Below are positions 21,966-33,015 of a DNA stretch of 64,000 bases, piece after piece. Within the stretch, counting starts at the first letter, position 1, and each line of letters begins with the position of its first letter. The stretch is taken from contig JAWQFJ010000626.1 of NCBI GenBank assembly GCA_034096865.1, positions 7,501 to 71,500 of the forward strand, given 5' to 3'. Under the pieces are notes generated by a model, which had not been told where the DNA came from, did no database searches, and worked only from the letters and a program-made list of their open reading frames with translations. The position numbers were made by a program, and so were the translations under genes. The stretch is from Theodoxus fluviatilis (lineage: Eukaryota > Mollusca > Gastropoda > Cycloneritida > Neritidae).

Positions 21966-22869
21966 CTTCTCTTTTTTTTTAATGACAAGCACCCTTTTTC
22001 AACCGTATTTTAGTATCATGATTCCAGACATTTTATCACCATTATTGGATCATTGCCTCTACCAATGAGCTTATGTTTTCCCCTCGGTTCATTTGTTTCT
22101 AGTTTGTTCATTAGTTATTTATTTGGCAAGAATAACTCCTAAAGTTCCAAATGAGATTCTGATAGATTTGGTGTGCGGTCAGGGTACCACCCAAAGAACA
22201 ACCCATCAAAGTTTTGAGGTTGTCTGTTATTTGCTAAATGCAACCATAAACAGGAATATGTATCACCCTAGGCTGTAGCCCTGCGCAGCAAAGCAGATCT
22301 AGTGTGTCTTTAGCCTCCCCCTAGCCTCGCGCAAGATCAGGGTCTTGTAATTAGGTGACAAAATTCACCTGTGAAGCAGCAATTCTAAATAGAATTGTTT
22401 AAATCCTAGACATCATCGCCAATCTCTCTGCATCGCTGTGTGTTGATTACGTCCACCTTGGCACAGGTTTGCACGCTACAAGTGCTCTGTAGTTTGATAA
22501 AGCTGTTGTTAGCACCTGGCAGCAAACGGACAGATGGGAAGCTTACAGTTGGGTAGGTGCATGAACAGCACTCCCTGGGGAGTGAAGTGTACAGGGGTTT
22601 GAAACCCAGACATGGGTGTTGAGGCTCTGCATACAACCAAATCTTTACCTTTTTACTCCTGCCCTGTGCTGATGCCAAGTTGCATCAGAGTTGAATCTTG
22701 CCTTGATGTTCCATCACCACCTGACAAAGTACACTGTTTTTCTCCTGCTCGGAAAATTGATGGCACTGTCTGCCTGTCATCCCTCACAGGCACCCTGTTG
22801 CTTCCCCTGGCTGGCTTTCCTGTAGGCACGGTCAGACTTGATCCCACCTTACAGCTGCACTGTTGTTCC

Positions 22870-23456
22870 ATGAAAATGTGTCACACCTCACAGCTACCCT
22901 GTTGTTCTCCTTCTGAAGCCCAGTCCATGGCCTAAGTCATATGTGCATGAATATGTGTCACACCTCACAGCTACCCTGTTGTTCTCCTTCTGAAGCCCAG
23001 TCCATGACCTAGGTAATGTGTGCATGAAAATGTGTCACACCTCACAGCTACCCTGTTTTTCTCCTTCTGAAGCCCAGTCCATGACCTAGGTAATGTGTGC
23101 ATGAAAATGTGTCACACCTCACAGCTACCCTGTTGTTCTCCTTCTGAAGCCCAGTCCATGGCCTAAGTCATATGTGCATGAAAATGTGTCACACCTCACA
23201 GCTATCCTGTTGTTCTCTTTCTGAAGCCCAGTCCATGGCCTAAATCATATGTACATGAAAATGTGTCACACCTCACAGCTACCATGTTGTTCTCTTTCTG
23301 AAGCCCAGTCCATGGCCTAAGTCATATGTACATGAAAATGTGTCACACCTCGCAGCTACTCTGTTGTTCTCCTTCCAAAGCCCAGTCCATGGCCTAGGTG
23401 ATGTGTGCATGAGCATTTGTCACACCTCACAGATACACTATTGTTTTCCTGCACAG
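22870..23456 (+). repeat. Eight 77-bp tandem copies ending in the SON acceptor
   Basis: Units begin at about 22870, 22947, 23024, 23101, 23178, 23255, 23332 and 23409, each starting catgaaaatgtgtcacacct and holding a T/C-rich tract with gttgttctccttctgaag. The eighth, most diverged, unit contains the real acceptor (tgttttcctgcacag, 23456). Its following exon bases align with the cccagtccatggcc that follows the tract in earlier units. The array therefore derives from, or has overrun, a splice junction. Confidence 0.9.
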
Positions 23457-23579
23457 GCCAGTCTCTGGGCGCAGTCGAAACACCTGCCAGGACAGTTCAC
23501 AGGCAGCACGGGAGTGCAGATCCTGACGCCGCAGCAGCTTGCAGGCCCCAACAAACACAACCAGGCCTGGGTCAGAAAG
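23457..23579 (+). CDS. SON: SON orthologue, GQFTGSTGVQ exon
   Basis: Forty-one codons between CTGCACAG and AGAAAG|GTAAAA, phase 0. It encodes ASLWAQSKHLPGQFTGSTGV followed by QILTPQQLAG and NQAWVRK. Vertebrate SON has IDAWAQLNSIPGQFTGSTGV and QVLTQEQLAN...AWIKK at this point, so GQFTGSTGVQ is identical. This is the most diagnostic exon in the window. The donor GTAAAA is weaker than the others in the gene. Confidence 0.96.
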
Positions 23580-24159
23580 GTAAAATTCTAAGGATGGTTG
23601 GTCTGTTGCGTGTCAATCCTCCTCCTCTCCTGTCCAAGACAGTCGTCCAGGATCATAGATTGGTTCATGCCTGTTGTTAATTTTTGATAGTTTTTTTCCT
23701 TGATACTTTGTTGGAATGGTAATTCATTGAAGTGTTGCACATATTTTGTTGAAAAATCCATCTTTGTCATTTTTTTTATTTTTGCAAAATTACCATTTTT
23801 GATAAAGAGACAGAGTTGCTCCTTTGAGGATAGAAATCACGTTAACAACATGTAGGACAGTTACAGAAATGGAATTGAGAATAACTTGAGATTTGGTACT
23901 TCTGTAAATGTGAATGTGATAGGCTGTCAGGGACTTCATACAAGTTAGTAGTCATTATAGACTTATTGTTGTGTCTGCTGTTTTGTTCACTCACATTCTG
24001 ACTGTCAGAGTATTGTGACTGTCTCCTGTGTGAGAGAGGCAAGCTTTCTACAGGCTTGGGTTGAGGCATTTCAAGCTGGAGGTCTTGACTTCTTCTTGGG
24101 AGTTGCTCCAGCTTGAAACATCCTCAAAGAGTGTTGAAATGACTTGCAATGAGTTTTCA

Positions 24160-24208
24160 CGAACCCCCCCCCCCCCAAAAAAAAAAAAAACACAAAAAAA
24201 AAACCTGT
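24160..24208. repeat. Poly(C)/poly(A) tract
   Basis: A run of C followed by A in the long intron 23580-29744. The neighbouring sequence to 24900 shows no exon. A weak 113-codon open frame on the - strand (24530-24871) has no recognised domain. Confidence 0.85.
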
Positions 24209-24912
24209 ATTTCTTACGGCCATCTCTTTCTGCCTATTTTGACCAAAACGGAAATCTCATGATTTGATCACTACAAAAATCTGTAATAGAAAACTCATGT
24301 TCAAATGGACAATATGCATGCAATCAATATATTCTTTATTCATGTTTAGCAGCTCAGCCCTCCATCCTCCCAAGGGAATATTGTTTACAGCATTTCAAAT
24401 CTACTCTAAGAAAGGAGAGGAAAAAAAGAGACATCCTTCCCTCTGCCCTCCTCCTCTTGTTTAGACCCAATCCTCAGTAGCCCCATTGGGTGCTCTCCCC
24501 TTAGCAGCTCTCCACCTCTGGTGAAAACCTTAGGTGCTGAGCTGCTCTTCGTGGAAGCTTGTTGCAGGTTGAGAGTTTTTGATCAGCGACCGGGGCCTGA
24601 GTCGTCTCAGGCGAGGTAGACTTGTGGCTGGCACGCCTGACCCTAAGCACTCAGGAATCCACCTTAGGGAGTCTGTGTCGGGCGGTGAGTATCTGTGCCT
24701 TGCATAACCAACTCTCCCCTCTAGCAGGACCACCATGGACACCCAGGGGCTCCAATGGTCCCATTTAGGGGCCTTGGCGCAGCGTTTGACTTCAGCTGCA
24801 ATTTTCCATTCTATCTTATGACTTTCATGAATGTGAAGCATTGAAAGATTAAAGTTTGACGGGCCAGCCATCTCCTCATGAAAACACCTAAAACACTCAG
24901 ATTTTGTCCTTT

Positions 24913-25816
24913 TTTTTCAAACCTATTTGGCCACAGGATCTAAAGTGAGTCTATGTACTGAGCCGTGTCGTCCGTCCGTCCGTCCGGGCGTCCGTCCGTC
25001 CGGGCGTCCGTAAAAAACTTAAACGTTGGATTTTTCTCGGAGACTATTAAGTCTATCAACACCAAATGTGGCATGATGGTGTATGATGACAAGGCCTCAA
25101 AAAACATACATAGTGACTTGACCTTGCTTCAAGGTCAAGGTCACAGGAGCCATAAATGTGGTCTCAAAAACAGTCATTTTTCACATTTTCCCAATTTTCT
25201 CCCACGTTATTGAGAATGGCGACCTTAGCTACAAGTGGTATATAGGTCAAAGCAAGCCCTATCTTTTGATACCAGTTTGGTTGACCTTGCTTCAAGGTCA
25301 AGGTCACAGGAGCTCTTCAAAGTTGGATTGTATACATATTTTGAAGTGACCTTGACCCTGAACTATGGAAGATAACTGTTTCAAACTTAATAATTATGTG
25401 GGGCACATGTTATACTTTCATCATGAGACACATTTGGTCACATATCATCAAGGTCAAGGTCACTTTGACCCTTATGAAATGTGACCAAAATGGGGTAGTG
25501 AACCACTAAAAGTGACTATATCTCATGGTAGAAAGTGCCAATAAGCACCATTGTGCTTCCTATGTCTTGAATTAAGAGCTTTGTGTTGCATGACCTTGGA
25601 TGACCTTGACCTTGGGTCAAGGTCACATGTATTTTGGTAGGAAAAATGTGTAAAGCATTTCTTTGTGTATGATGTCATTGGTAGGTTAGTTGTTTGACCT
25701 TGACCTTGAAGGTCACCTGAAGGTCAAGGTCATATAAAGGTCAAGGTCAAGCATGTGAGTCGTATGGGCTTTGCCCTTCTTGTTTTTCAAACCTATTTGG
25801 CCACAGGATCTAAAGT
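24913..25816 (+). mobile_element. 836-bp element with many TCAAGGTCA motifs between 34-bp direct repeats
   Basis: The 34-bp segment around caaacctatttggccacagg occurs perfectly at 24913-24946 and 25783-25816. The 836 bp between them start with a CGTCCGTCCG run and contain about a dozen copies of TCAAGGTCA or its complement, many overlapping as TCAAGGTCAAGGTCA. They end gggctttgcccttcttg. The direct repeats look like a target duplication, though longer than most element classes make. No protein is encoded. TCAAGGTCA is the extended half-site bound by NR5A/ERR-type nuclear receptors; binding here is untested. Confidence 0.75.
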
Positions 25817-25956
25817 TTTGATATGAAAAATTCTGCACATTTGCATTGTTTTAGGGTCATCTTCACTTAATTGCTTGTGAGCCAGGATGCAAAATTTCAA
25901 AACTGCAATTTCTCTTTAATTTGTCAGCGTGCATGATGAATGTATGTGACAATGTG

Positions 25957-26322
25957 CTCTCACCGATGCCAGGTATGCACAGGCCAGTTTGATGAACACA
26001 ACCTCAATGATCTCTCACCGATGCCAGGTATGCACAGGCCAGTTTGATGAACACAACCTCAATGATCTCTCACCAATGCCAGGTATGCACAGGCCAGTTT
26101 GATGAACACAACCTCAATGATCTCTCACCAATGCCAGGTATGCACAGGCCAGTTTGATGAACACAACCTCAATGATCTCTCACCAATGCCAGGTATGCAC
26201 AGGCCAGTTTGATGAACACAACCTCAATGATCTCTCACCGATGCCAGGTATGCACAGGCCAGTTTGATGAACACAACCTCAATGATCTCTCACCAATGCC
26301 AGGTATGCACAGGCCAGTTTGA
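25957..26322 (+). repeat. 55-bp tandem repeat, about 6.5 copies
   Basis: The unit starts tctctcaccaatgccaggta and includes gcacaggccagtttgatgaa. It contains both a donor-like word (CCAG|GTATGC) and an acceptor-like word (GCACAG|GCC). Differences between units are single bases. Confidence 0.93.
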
Positions 26323-27188
26323 TCTGTGTGCTTTGGGGACCTGCTCCAGTAGCACCTGCTCAGCCGGTCTAGAACAGAACCTATGTAACACAGAGAGTTA
26401 TTGTTCGGGATGGGTCCAGTTGCCAAATCATGCTTCTTCCATTTCCACGTATGTGGAGGAAGCATCAGCAGCACCTTGCAACTCGTTGTACACCCAGTAA
26501 TCTGGGGATGTGAAAGGTAGAGGGGTGGACTTACATAGTAACTTATCCCCCCAGGGCTCAAACTGATTTACTATTTACCCCCTAATCACTGGGCCACTTG
26601 ATGAAACCATCCAGATCACATATGAAGGAACCCCCACTGTTCATCCACCCACATAACCTCTGCACCACACTTCAGCAGTGAGAGTTGGCAAGTGTACCAC
26701 CCCCTCTCCCTGCCCTGCACTGCCAATGATGACAACTCCATGGGCCAAGGGCCTTTCATTCATGCAAGTCAAAAGAACAGCACTGTTGTCATTCTAGTGA
26801 ACTGTTAACTGATTTTTGTTAGGGATGTTTAATGGAGGTGATGAGGTCTGATGAAAACAATTGTTGATGGTGAGATAATTTTTCTTTCCTGTAGTTCGAA
26901 TTTCATGGTTAGGGTACACATCTTTTTTACATTTCAGCAGTTGTTAGCTGATTATTTAAGATGAAAGCATTTATGCGAAAACCTTGATTGAGTCAGGAAA
27001 TGAAATCAAGGAAGGGAGTGAAGGAGAGGAGCTGGAGGAGGAGAAATAAAGAGCAGCGATGACATGTGCTGTTGTGTGTCAGACCTGTCTCTAATTTCCT
27101 TATGAGACTCCAAAAAAAATTGTTTTAACAAGGACCATTTTCGGGTGAACAGTACTGTGGAGTTGAGCATTCTGCCAAAATGTGTCCT

Positions 27189-27353
27189 TCCCCCCCCCCC
27201 CCCCCCCCCCCCCCCCAAGTTGGCAAACCTTTTCTGTTTCTCTTCCTGCTACACACACTCCTGCCTCTCTGTGAATTCTGCAGAGAGGCAATCCAGAGGT
27301 AGGTAGGTAGGTAGGTAGGTAGGTAGGTAGGTAGGTAGGTAGGTAGGTAGGTG
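27189..27353. repeat. Poly(C) tract and (AGGT)n microsatellite
   Basis: C run at 27189-27217 and AGGT/TAGG tetranucleotides at 27296-27352, intronic. Confidence 0.95.
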
Positions 27354-27774
27354 TGTCCAGGGTAATATTGTGAGGCCAAAACAAGGAAGAAGATTTCTAG
27401 ATGCATTGATTCCAGAAGTCTGTGAACTGTGTGGTCAGTCAAGACCTTCACCTTTTTTCTTGTCAGAGCTTCTTGAAGGAATGCAGTTGTTCTGTATGAG
27501 GTCATGAGTTATTACAAGAGGACTGGTTTCCTGCCTGCCTTAGTAGGTGTCTTAGTAGAAAACCATGCACTTAGTTAATTAAATTTATGTTGTGATGAAA
27601 ATCCTCATCTGGAAATATCAGCTGTATGCTTGCTATTTTGAAGCATCTGCTGTTTATCTTTCATGATACTGCAACCCATTTGAATTGGTGAAGATTGACA
27701 GCTATCCGTAGCCAATCTTATGTTTGTGAGAAGTAAGCCCTGTCCATTCAAGTCGTGGCCCGATGCATGCTTAC

Positions 27775-28170
27775 GTAGGACTGCTGTATGCCGGGAAGCA
27801 ATGATGAGGTTTGTCAGGTGTCACTGACGGAGAGGAAGCTGGTAGTCATTGAGTGCTGCCACTGGAGTTCAACATAGGACTGCTGTATGCCGGGAAGCAA
27901 TGACGAGGTTTGTCAGGTGTCACTGACGGAGAGGAAGCTGGTAGTCATTGAGTGCTGCCACTGGAGTTCAACATAGGACTGCTGTATGCCGGGAAGCAAT
28001 GACGAGGTTTGTCAGGTGTCACTGACGGAGAGGAAGCTGGTAGTCATTGAGTGCTGCCACTGGAGTTCAACATAGGACTGCTGTATGCCGGGAAGCAATG
28101 ACGAGGTTTGTCAGGTGTCACTGACGGAGAGGAAGCTGGTAGTCATTGAGTGCTGCCACTGGAGTTCAAC
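27775..28170 (+). repeat. 99-bp tandem repeat, four copies
   Basis: The unit begins taggactgctgtatgccggg and ends tgctgccactggagttcaac. The copies are nearly identical, with one gatgagg/gacgagg variant. No coding signal; intronic. Confidence 0.93.
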
Positions 28171-28179
28171 ATAGGACTG

Positions 28180-29484
28180 GAACTGCTTGATGAATCCCTC
28201 ATTGATTAGGAACAATCCCATTTGATTCTTTCTTCTTGCCAATTTTTCCCCCCAGACAGGAGCCTGTTTCTGACTGCGTGTTATTATGAAATATGCATTT
28301 TTCATGTTTGCCTCAACTTTTGATCAGATCATTTTTTTAAAGTATAGTTTGCTTCTAGCCATGAGGTGAGGTAAGGGTTGGGGGCCTTGAATAAGGTCTT
28401 TTGAGCTTTTTAGGTGCACAATTGTGAAGGGACCATTTTTTGTTTTGTTTTGTTTTTTTCAAAGAAAATAAATTACATTTTAGTTCAGATTTCTTCAGTA
28501 CTAAGGTGTGAAGTAAAGGGACAGTGTGTCTGAAGAACAGAAATAGGAAGTCTTTCAGACTTCTTAGATGCATAATTGTGAAGGGACAGTTTGTCTCTAG
28601 AACAGAAATAGAAACTTTCTCAGGCTTCTTTGGTACTTGGGTGTGAAGGGGCTTTTTGGTGCAAGCAAAGAAAGAAACTGTTTTTCAGGCTTATTAGATG
28701 TGCAAATGTGAAGGGGAAGTTTGACAAAGATGAACTTTTGTCTATGCTATAGATTGTTTCTTCTGCACTGAAAAAATGTGAAAGACCTCAAGAAACACAC
28801 GTTGCATGCACAGAGCAAATGATCAAGCCTTGATGGTGAAAATGCAGTTCCCTATTAGATTGTGCTTTGTTTAGATGGCAGTCATTTCTCTGTAAAGAAT
28901 TATTTGAGCAATGTTAGGAGATGCAGGTAAGTTGTCATGATTATGTTACCTGCATAGTTAAATGTTTTTTCTGATGATTGTGAGCATTAGGGTTGTGTAC
29001 TTTTTGCATGCAACTCATCATTCCCAAATTACATCTACTTGTTTATTGCCAATGTGGCCATAGTTTTGATCATGATTTTCAAATAAATGTTTTTTACTCA
29101 TAACATTTGGAGAAGAAAAAAAAACCCTTTGCAAAATTATAGAGTCACCATCAGGATCTGGAAAATAGTCTTTCTTAGATCACCAATTAGTATTATTATA
29201 ATTCAGTGATGCAAGTATGTATGGAATTTATATATTTTTAAATAGTTTTTTAACAGTGATGCATTCTTGCTTAGGTTTGTTTTTTTGGGGGGGGATGTTT
29301 TTTTTAAAACTTTAAAGTGCAACTGGAGTGCATTTCTTAATGTTCTCACATTCATAAGTGACTATTTCACTGAGTAAATTAAATTATTCAACCACAGAGG
29401 TAGTTAAGTGTGTCATATAGTCTGCAGCATACGTCTATGTGGTTGTTTTTTGTTGGAAGTGTGCAGCCTTTTTATACTGTCCAC

Positions 29485-29489
<5 letters not shown>
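28180..29489 (+). other. SON intron, AT-rich, no feature seen
   Basis: Only short internal similarities (gtgaaggga with cttcttag words repeating loosely at 28410-28720). No exon-like segment. Confidence 0.55.

Positions 29490-29561
<72 letters not shown>
29490..29561. repeat. (CA)n microsatellite
   Basis: About 70 bp of pure CA repeat, 183 bp before the G-patch exon. Confidence 0.97.
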
Positions 29562-29563
<2 letters not shown>

Positions 29564-29744
29564 GTATTTCTTTGTAAAATAGGAACTCACCCAGCCTGCA
29601 TCTTCATATACAGTCAATCCTAAGTCAGAACACCTTCATCCAACACACCCTGGCATATCTCTAGTGGCTGTAACTGCCCTCCACACCTGTCCATCCTTGT
29701 CCATCTCCACACTGGCCAGGTGTCAGAGCTGTCTTCCCTTGCAG

Positions 29745-29892
29745 GACACCTTCATCAAGGCAGCGCCGGTGAAAAGCGGCATTGGACTCAAGCTGCTGCA
29801 GAAGATGGGCTGGCGTGAAGGGGAGGGATTGGGCAAGCGCAACGAAGGCAACACCCAACCTCTCATGCTGGAATTCAAGCTGGACAGGAAGG
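29745..29892 (+). CDS. SON: SON orthologue, G-patch exon
   Basis: Bounded by CCTTGCAG and AGGAAGG|GTGAGG, leaving in phase 1. It encodes DTFIKAAPVKSGIGLKLLQ, KMGWREGEGLGKRNEGN and PLMLEFKLDRK. This is a complete G-patch: hydrophobic-G-x(2)-hydrophobic-L-x-KMGW-x-EG-x-GLGK, followed by the conserved PI/PL-x-hydrophobic-F-K-x-DRKG. KMGWREGEGLGK is identical to the vertebrate SON stretch. G-patch proteins typically bind RNA or activate DEAH helicases; in SON the patch sits between the linker and the dsRBM. The donor lies inside a purine-rich repeat that re-creates donor words downstream. Confidence 0.97.
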
Positions 29893-30215
29893 GTGAGGAG
29901 AGAGGGAGGAAGGAAGGGTGGGGAGAGAGGAAGGAAGGAAGAGTAAGGAGAGAGGGAGGAAGGAAGGGTGAGGAGAGAGGGAGGAAGGGTGGGGAAGGAG
30001 GGAGAGAGGGAGGAAGGGTGGGGAAGGAGGGAGAGAGGGAGGAAGGAAGAGTGAGGAGGGAGGGAGGAAGGAAGGGTGAGGAGAGAGGGAGGGAAGTAGG
30101 AAGGAAAAGTGAGGAGAGAAGGAGGAAGGAAGGAGAGAGGGAGGAAGGGTAAGGAGAGAGAGGAAGGAAGGGTGAAGAGAGAGGAAGGGTGAGGAGAGAG
30201 GTGGAAAGGATGGAT
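29880..30215 (+). repeat. Purine-rich repeat reiterating the G-patch exon donor
   Basis: Starting at the exon end, ~22-bp purine units (aggaagggtgaggagagagg and variants) continue for over 300 bp. Donor-like GGTGAGG or GGTAAGG words recur near 29966, 30073, 30107, 30146 and 30186. The exon frame stays open for 87 codons beyond the normal donor (Arg/Glu/Lys/Gly-rich, to 30152). Confidence 0.88.
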
Positions 30216-31040
30216 GGATGGATTGGGCTGCATGGGACAGATAGGATAGAAGGATGGATGGAGGGGGTGGATGATTCATTGGATGGATAGATGGATGAAT
30301 TGGATGGATGATGGACAGATGAATGGTTGATGGATGGATGGATGAATTGGAATGATTGGGATGGATGAATGTATGGATGAATTGATGGGTGGATGAATGG
30401 AATGATTTGATGGATGGAAGGATGATGGATGGATGGATGAAAAAGGAAAAAAGGAGGTAAGAAGGAAAGAAAGATGGAATGAATAGGACTGAAGAGGAGA
30501 AGAATGACAAAAAGGGCAAAGAGGGAAAAAGGACAAAGGGGGGAGGTGGATGAGAGGGAGGGAATTGCAGTAGTGATGGAAAGAGGGAGACAGACGATGT
30601 AGGGAGGCAGAGGAGGAGGAAGAGGAAACAGGAAGGAAAAAAGAAAAAAAAGGAGGAGCAGGAGGAGGAAGAGGACGACGACGATGATGGTGATGATGAT
30701 GATGATGATGATGATGATTGATGATTGATTGATTTATTGATGATTGATGATGACGATGATGAGACAGAAGAACAGGAATTGAAGTAAATAAGAAGCAGAT
30801 GGAGCAAAACAGAAGTATAAGAAGGAAGGCAAGAGGTGGAGGAGGAAAAGTAGAAAAGAGGAGGAGGAGGAGTGTTGTTAGCAGCAAGAGAGGGAACAGA
30901 CATCTACTGGAATAGCTAGAGGAACTGGAGGATAGGAATGAACATTAGAAGAAGAAGAAGAAGAAGAAGAAGAAGAAGAAGAAGAAGAAGAAGAAGAAGA
31001 AGAAGAAGAAGAAGAAGAAGAAGAAGAAGAAGAAGAAGGG
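30200..31040. repeat. (GGAT)n, purine-rich, (GAT)n and (AAG)n microsatellites
   Basis: GGAT/ATGG runs at 30205-30440, purine-rich sequence to 30690, a GAT run at about 30690-30725, and a 90-bp AAG run at 30948-31037. Long Ser/Pro/His readings from the other strand are artefacts. Confidence 0.93.
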
Positions 31041-31289
31041 TCAAGTGAAAGAGGAAGAGAAGGAAGAGGTTTCCAGCCAGACTGACTGAAAAGACAGAAG
31101 ATGCTGGAGGAGGGGGACTTACAGGAGTAGCAGAAGGAGCAGGAAGACAGAGGAGTGAAGCAGAAGGTTGAAAAAACAGTACTGCAAGTGTAGAAGGGAG
31201 AACAGAAGTAGTTAGAATGGTATGATGATAAGAATAATAATGATTAAAACTCCCAAAATTTACTCAGATACCTGAGAATTAGTATTGGG

Positions 31290-31471
31290 GACTTTCACAC
31301 CTGGTTGAGGCTATGCAGTGCCCAGCACCCAGTTTGACAGCTCTGAAGGAGAGAAAATGCGTGTTAAGCACCTTGGCGCCTGGATGCAACTCTAGGATCT
31401 GTGCAGCATCGAACACCGTACCTGCCAGTCAGAAGGAGAGTGTCCTTGCCACTGGTGGAGAGCCCTGGAAG
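31290..31471 (-). mobile_element. tRNA-derived SINE, inverted fragment at an assembly gap
   Basis: The reverse complement contains tgctgcacagatcctagagt, then tgcatcc and aaggtgctta, matching the body of the + strand SINE at 21708. Its 5' end abuts the N gap, so the copy may be cut by misassembly. Confidence 0.6.
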
Positions 31472-31481
31472 NNNNNNNNNN
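31472..31481. other. Assembly gap (10 N)
   Basis: Ten N between a SINE fragment and a minisatellite. The true gap size is unknown. The missing SON dsRBM codons would be expected at or near this place. Confidence 0.99.
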
Positions 31482-31941
31482 ATTTGTATCTGAATCTGTG
31501 TGTGTGCCTGTATCTCCTTGCTGTGTTATGGTGACATTGACTTCTGAATCTGTGTGTTTCTGTATTTCCTTGCTGTGGTATGGTGACATTGACTTCTGAA
31601 TCTGTGTGTGTGTCTGTATCTCCTTGCTGTGTCACGGGGACATTTGTATCTGAATCTGTGTCTGTGCCTGTATCTCCTTGCTGTGTTCTGGTGACATTTG
31701 CATCTGAATCTGTGTGTGTGTATCTCCTTGCTGTGTTCTGGTGACATTTGCATCTGAATCTGTGTGTGTGCCTGTATCTCCTTGCTGTGTCCTGGGGACA
31801 TTTGTATCTGAATCTGTGTGTGTGCCTGTATCTCCTTGCTGTGTTCTGGTGACATTTGCATCTGAATCTGTGTGTGTGTGTGTGTGTATCTCCTTGCTGT
31901 GTTCTGGGGACATTTGTATCTGAATCTGTGTGTGTGTGTGT
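31482..31941 (+). repeat. ~54-57-bp minisatellite fused to a SON exon end
   Basis: About eight units containing tctgaatctgtgtgtg and gtatctccttgctgtgt, with a variable internal GT run. The last unit passes directly into the coding tail at 31942 without an AG acceptor. Confidence 0.93.
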
Positions 31942-31974
31942 GGCCCTGACCACAAGAAAAACTTTCTTTTCAAG
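31942..31974 (+). CDS. SON: SON orthologue, truncated dsRBM exon (3' end only)
   Basis: The last 11 codons before a GTATGT donor (31975) read GPDHKKNFLFK, phase 0. They match the SON dsRBM strand region SGPDHRKHFLFR and join in frame to the final exon (VIVNKVEYQ). Upstream the sequence is a GT microsatellite and minisatellite, with an in-frame TGA at 31921-31923 and no acceptor. The 5' part of this exon, and the preceding codons equivalent to vertebrate GLVAVGERAQKR through KHPVSALMEICNKRRW, are not in the window. Either the N gap has removed them or the repeat has expanded inside the exon. Confidence 0.75.
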
Positions 31975-32149
31975 GTATGTCCCGGCACCCTGGTGCTATT
32001 TTTGGTTGCTTTGTTGGAGTTTTGAGATCTGATGCAAGGGAATGTGGAATGGAGGTGCTGGTCAGTAGTTGTGGGTTTTTAAAAAGAGGAAACAGACAAA
32101 AACACACAGGCAGGCAGGCAGGAGGAGAGGCAGGGGAAGAGAGAGTGAC

Positions 32150-32350
32150 AGAGCAAGTGACAGAGACAGACACACACACACACAGATAGGGGGGTGAGAG
32201 AGAGAGAGTGTGTGTGTGTGTGCACATGCATTCATGCATATGTTTGTATGTATACATCATTATATGCACACTGTTATGTGTGTGTGTGCGCGCGTTAGCA
32301 AGCGTGTGTGTATGAGCAGTGTGCGTGTGGGCATGCAGATGTGTGTGTGC
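32150..32350. repeat. Short GT, CA and GA microsatellites
   Basis: Small GT, CA and GA runs (cacacacaca, gagagagaga, tgtgtgtgtg) in the last SON intron. The rest of 31975-33015 shows no exon. Confidence 0.8.
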
Positions 32351-33015
32351 ATGTGGCTATGTGTACGTATGAGGTGACTGTCCAGAGTGTATGGAAGTTC
32401 ACTGTGAACTGGCCGCACTGGTCAGCCTTGTTTACCACATTCTGTCTGATTATGTTGTCTTGTACACGTTCCATTCTGACAAGTTGATCTGACTATTTCT
32501 GTTGCAAGTCACGTTGATGGGCTGTCATGGAACTGTGATATATTAGTCATAGTCTGTTGACCATCAGAGTTGATGGTGTTGCTAGTGCATGCACTCTTCG
32601 TCGGTGGGTGTGGGAGTGGCTCGACAGTCCTGTCCTGGATGCACTCACTCTGGGACAGTGGGGGGCACTGGAAGGAGGCTGGTCTGTTGGTGGTGAAGAT
32701 GCATTAGTATTGAACAGATAACCAAACTGCTTGTGCTCTTCTAAGTCTTTGCTGGGCATTTTTTAAAATGGGGTTGTTTGTTTATTTATTGTGCATATTT
32801 TGTTATTGTTGTGTTTTTTGCAGGCAACAATTCCATTACCTTTCTTTGTTCTTCCATCATGGAGACAAAAATGTTTACAAAGACATTTGCACTGCACAAG
32901 ACTGAATGGATGGATGGTTAGGGGGAGGGAAAAAGTTTGTGTCATTCTAGCTTTTTGTTTGGTTTTGCCATCCACTCCCATCTTGAATCTGTACTCCTTT
33001 GTTTTGCCTGCACAG

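Noticed and set aside
29875..30903. A 342-codon Ser/Pro/His-rich frame on the - strand
   Set aside because: It reads the complement of purine-rich and GGAT microsatellites.
31318..31380. A weak resemblance to the missing SON dsRBM segment (cacccagttt, TALKERK)
   Set aside because: The segment has stops in the required frame and matches the inverted tRNA-derived SINE much better.
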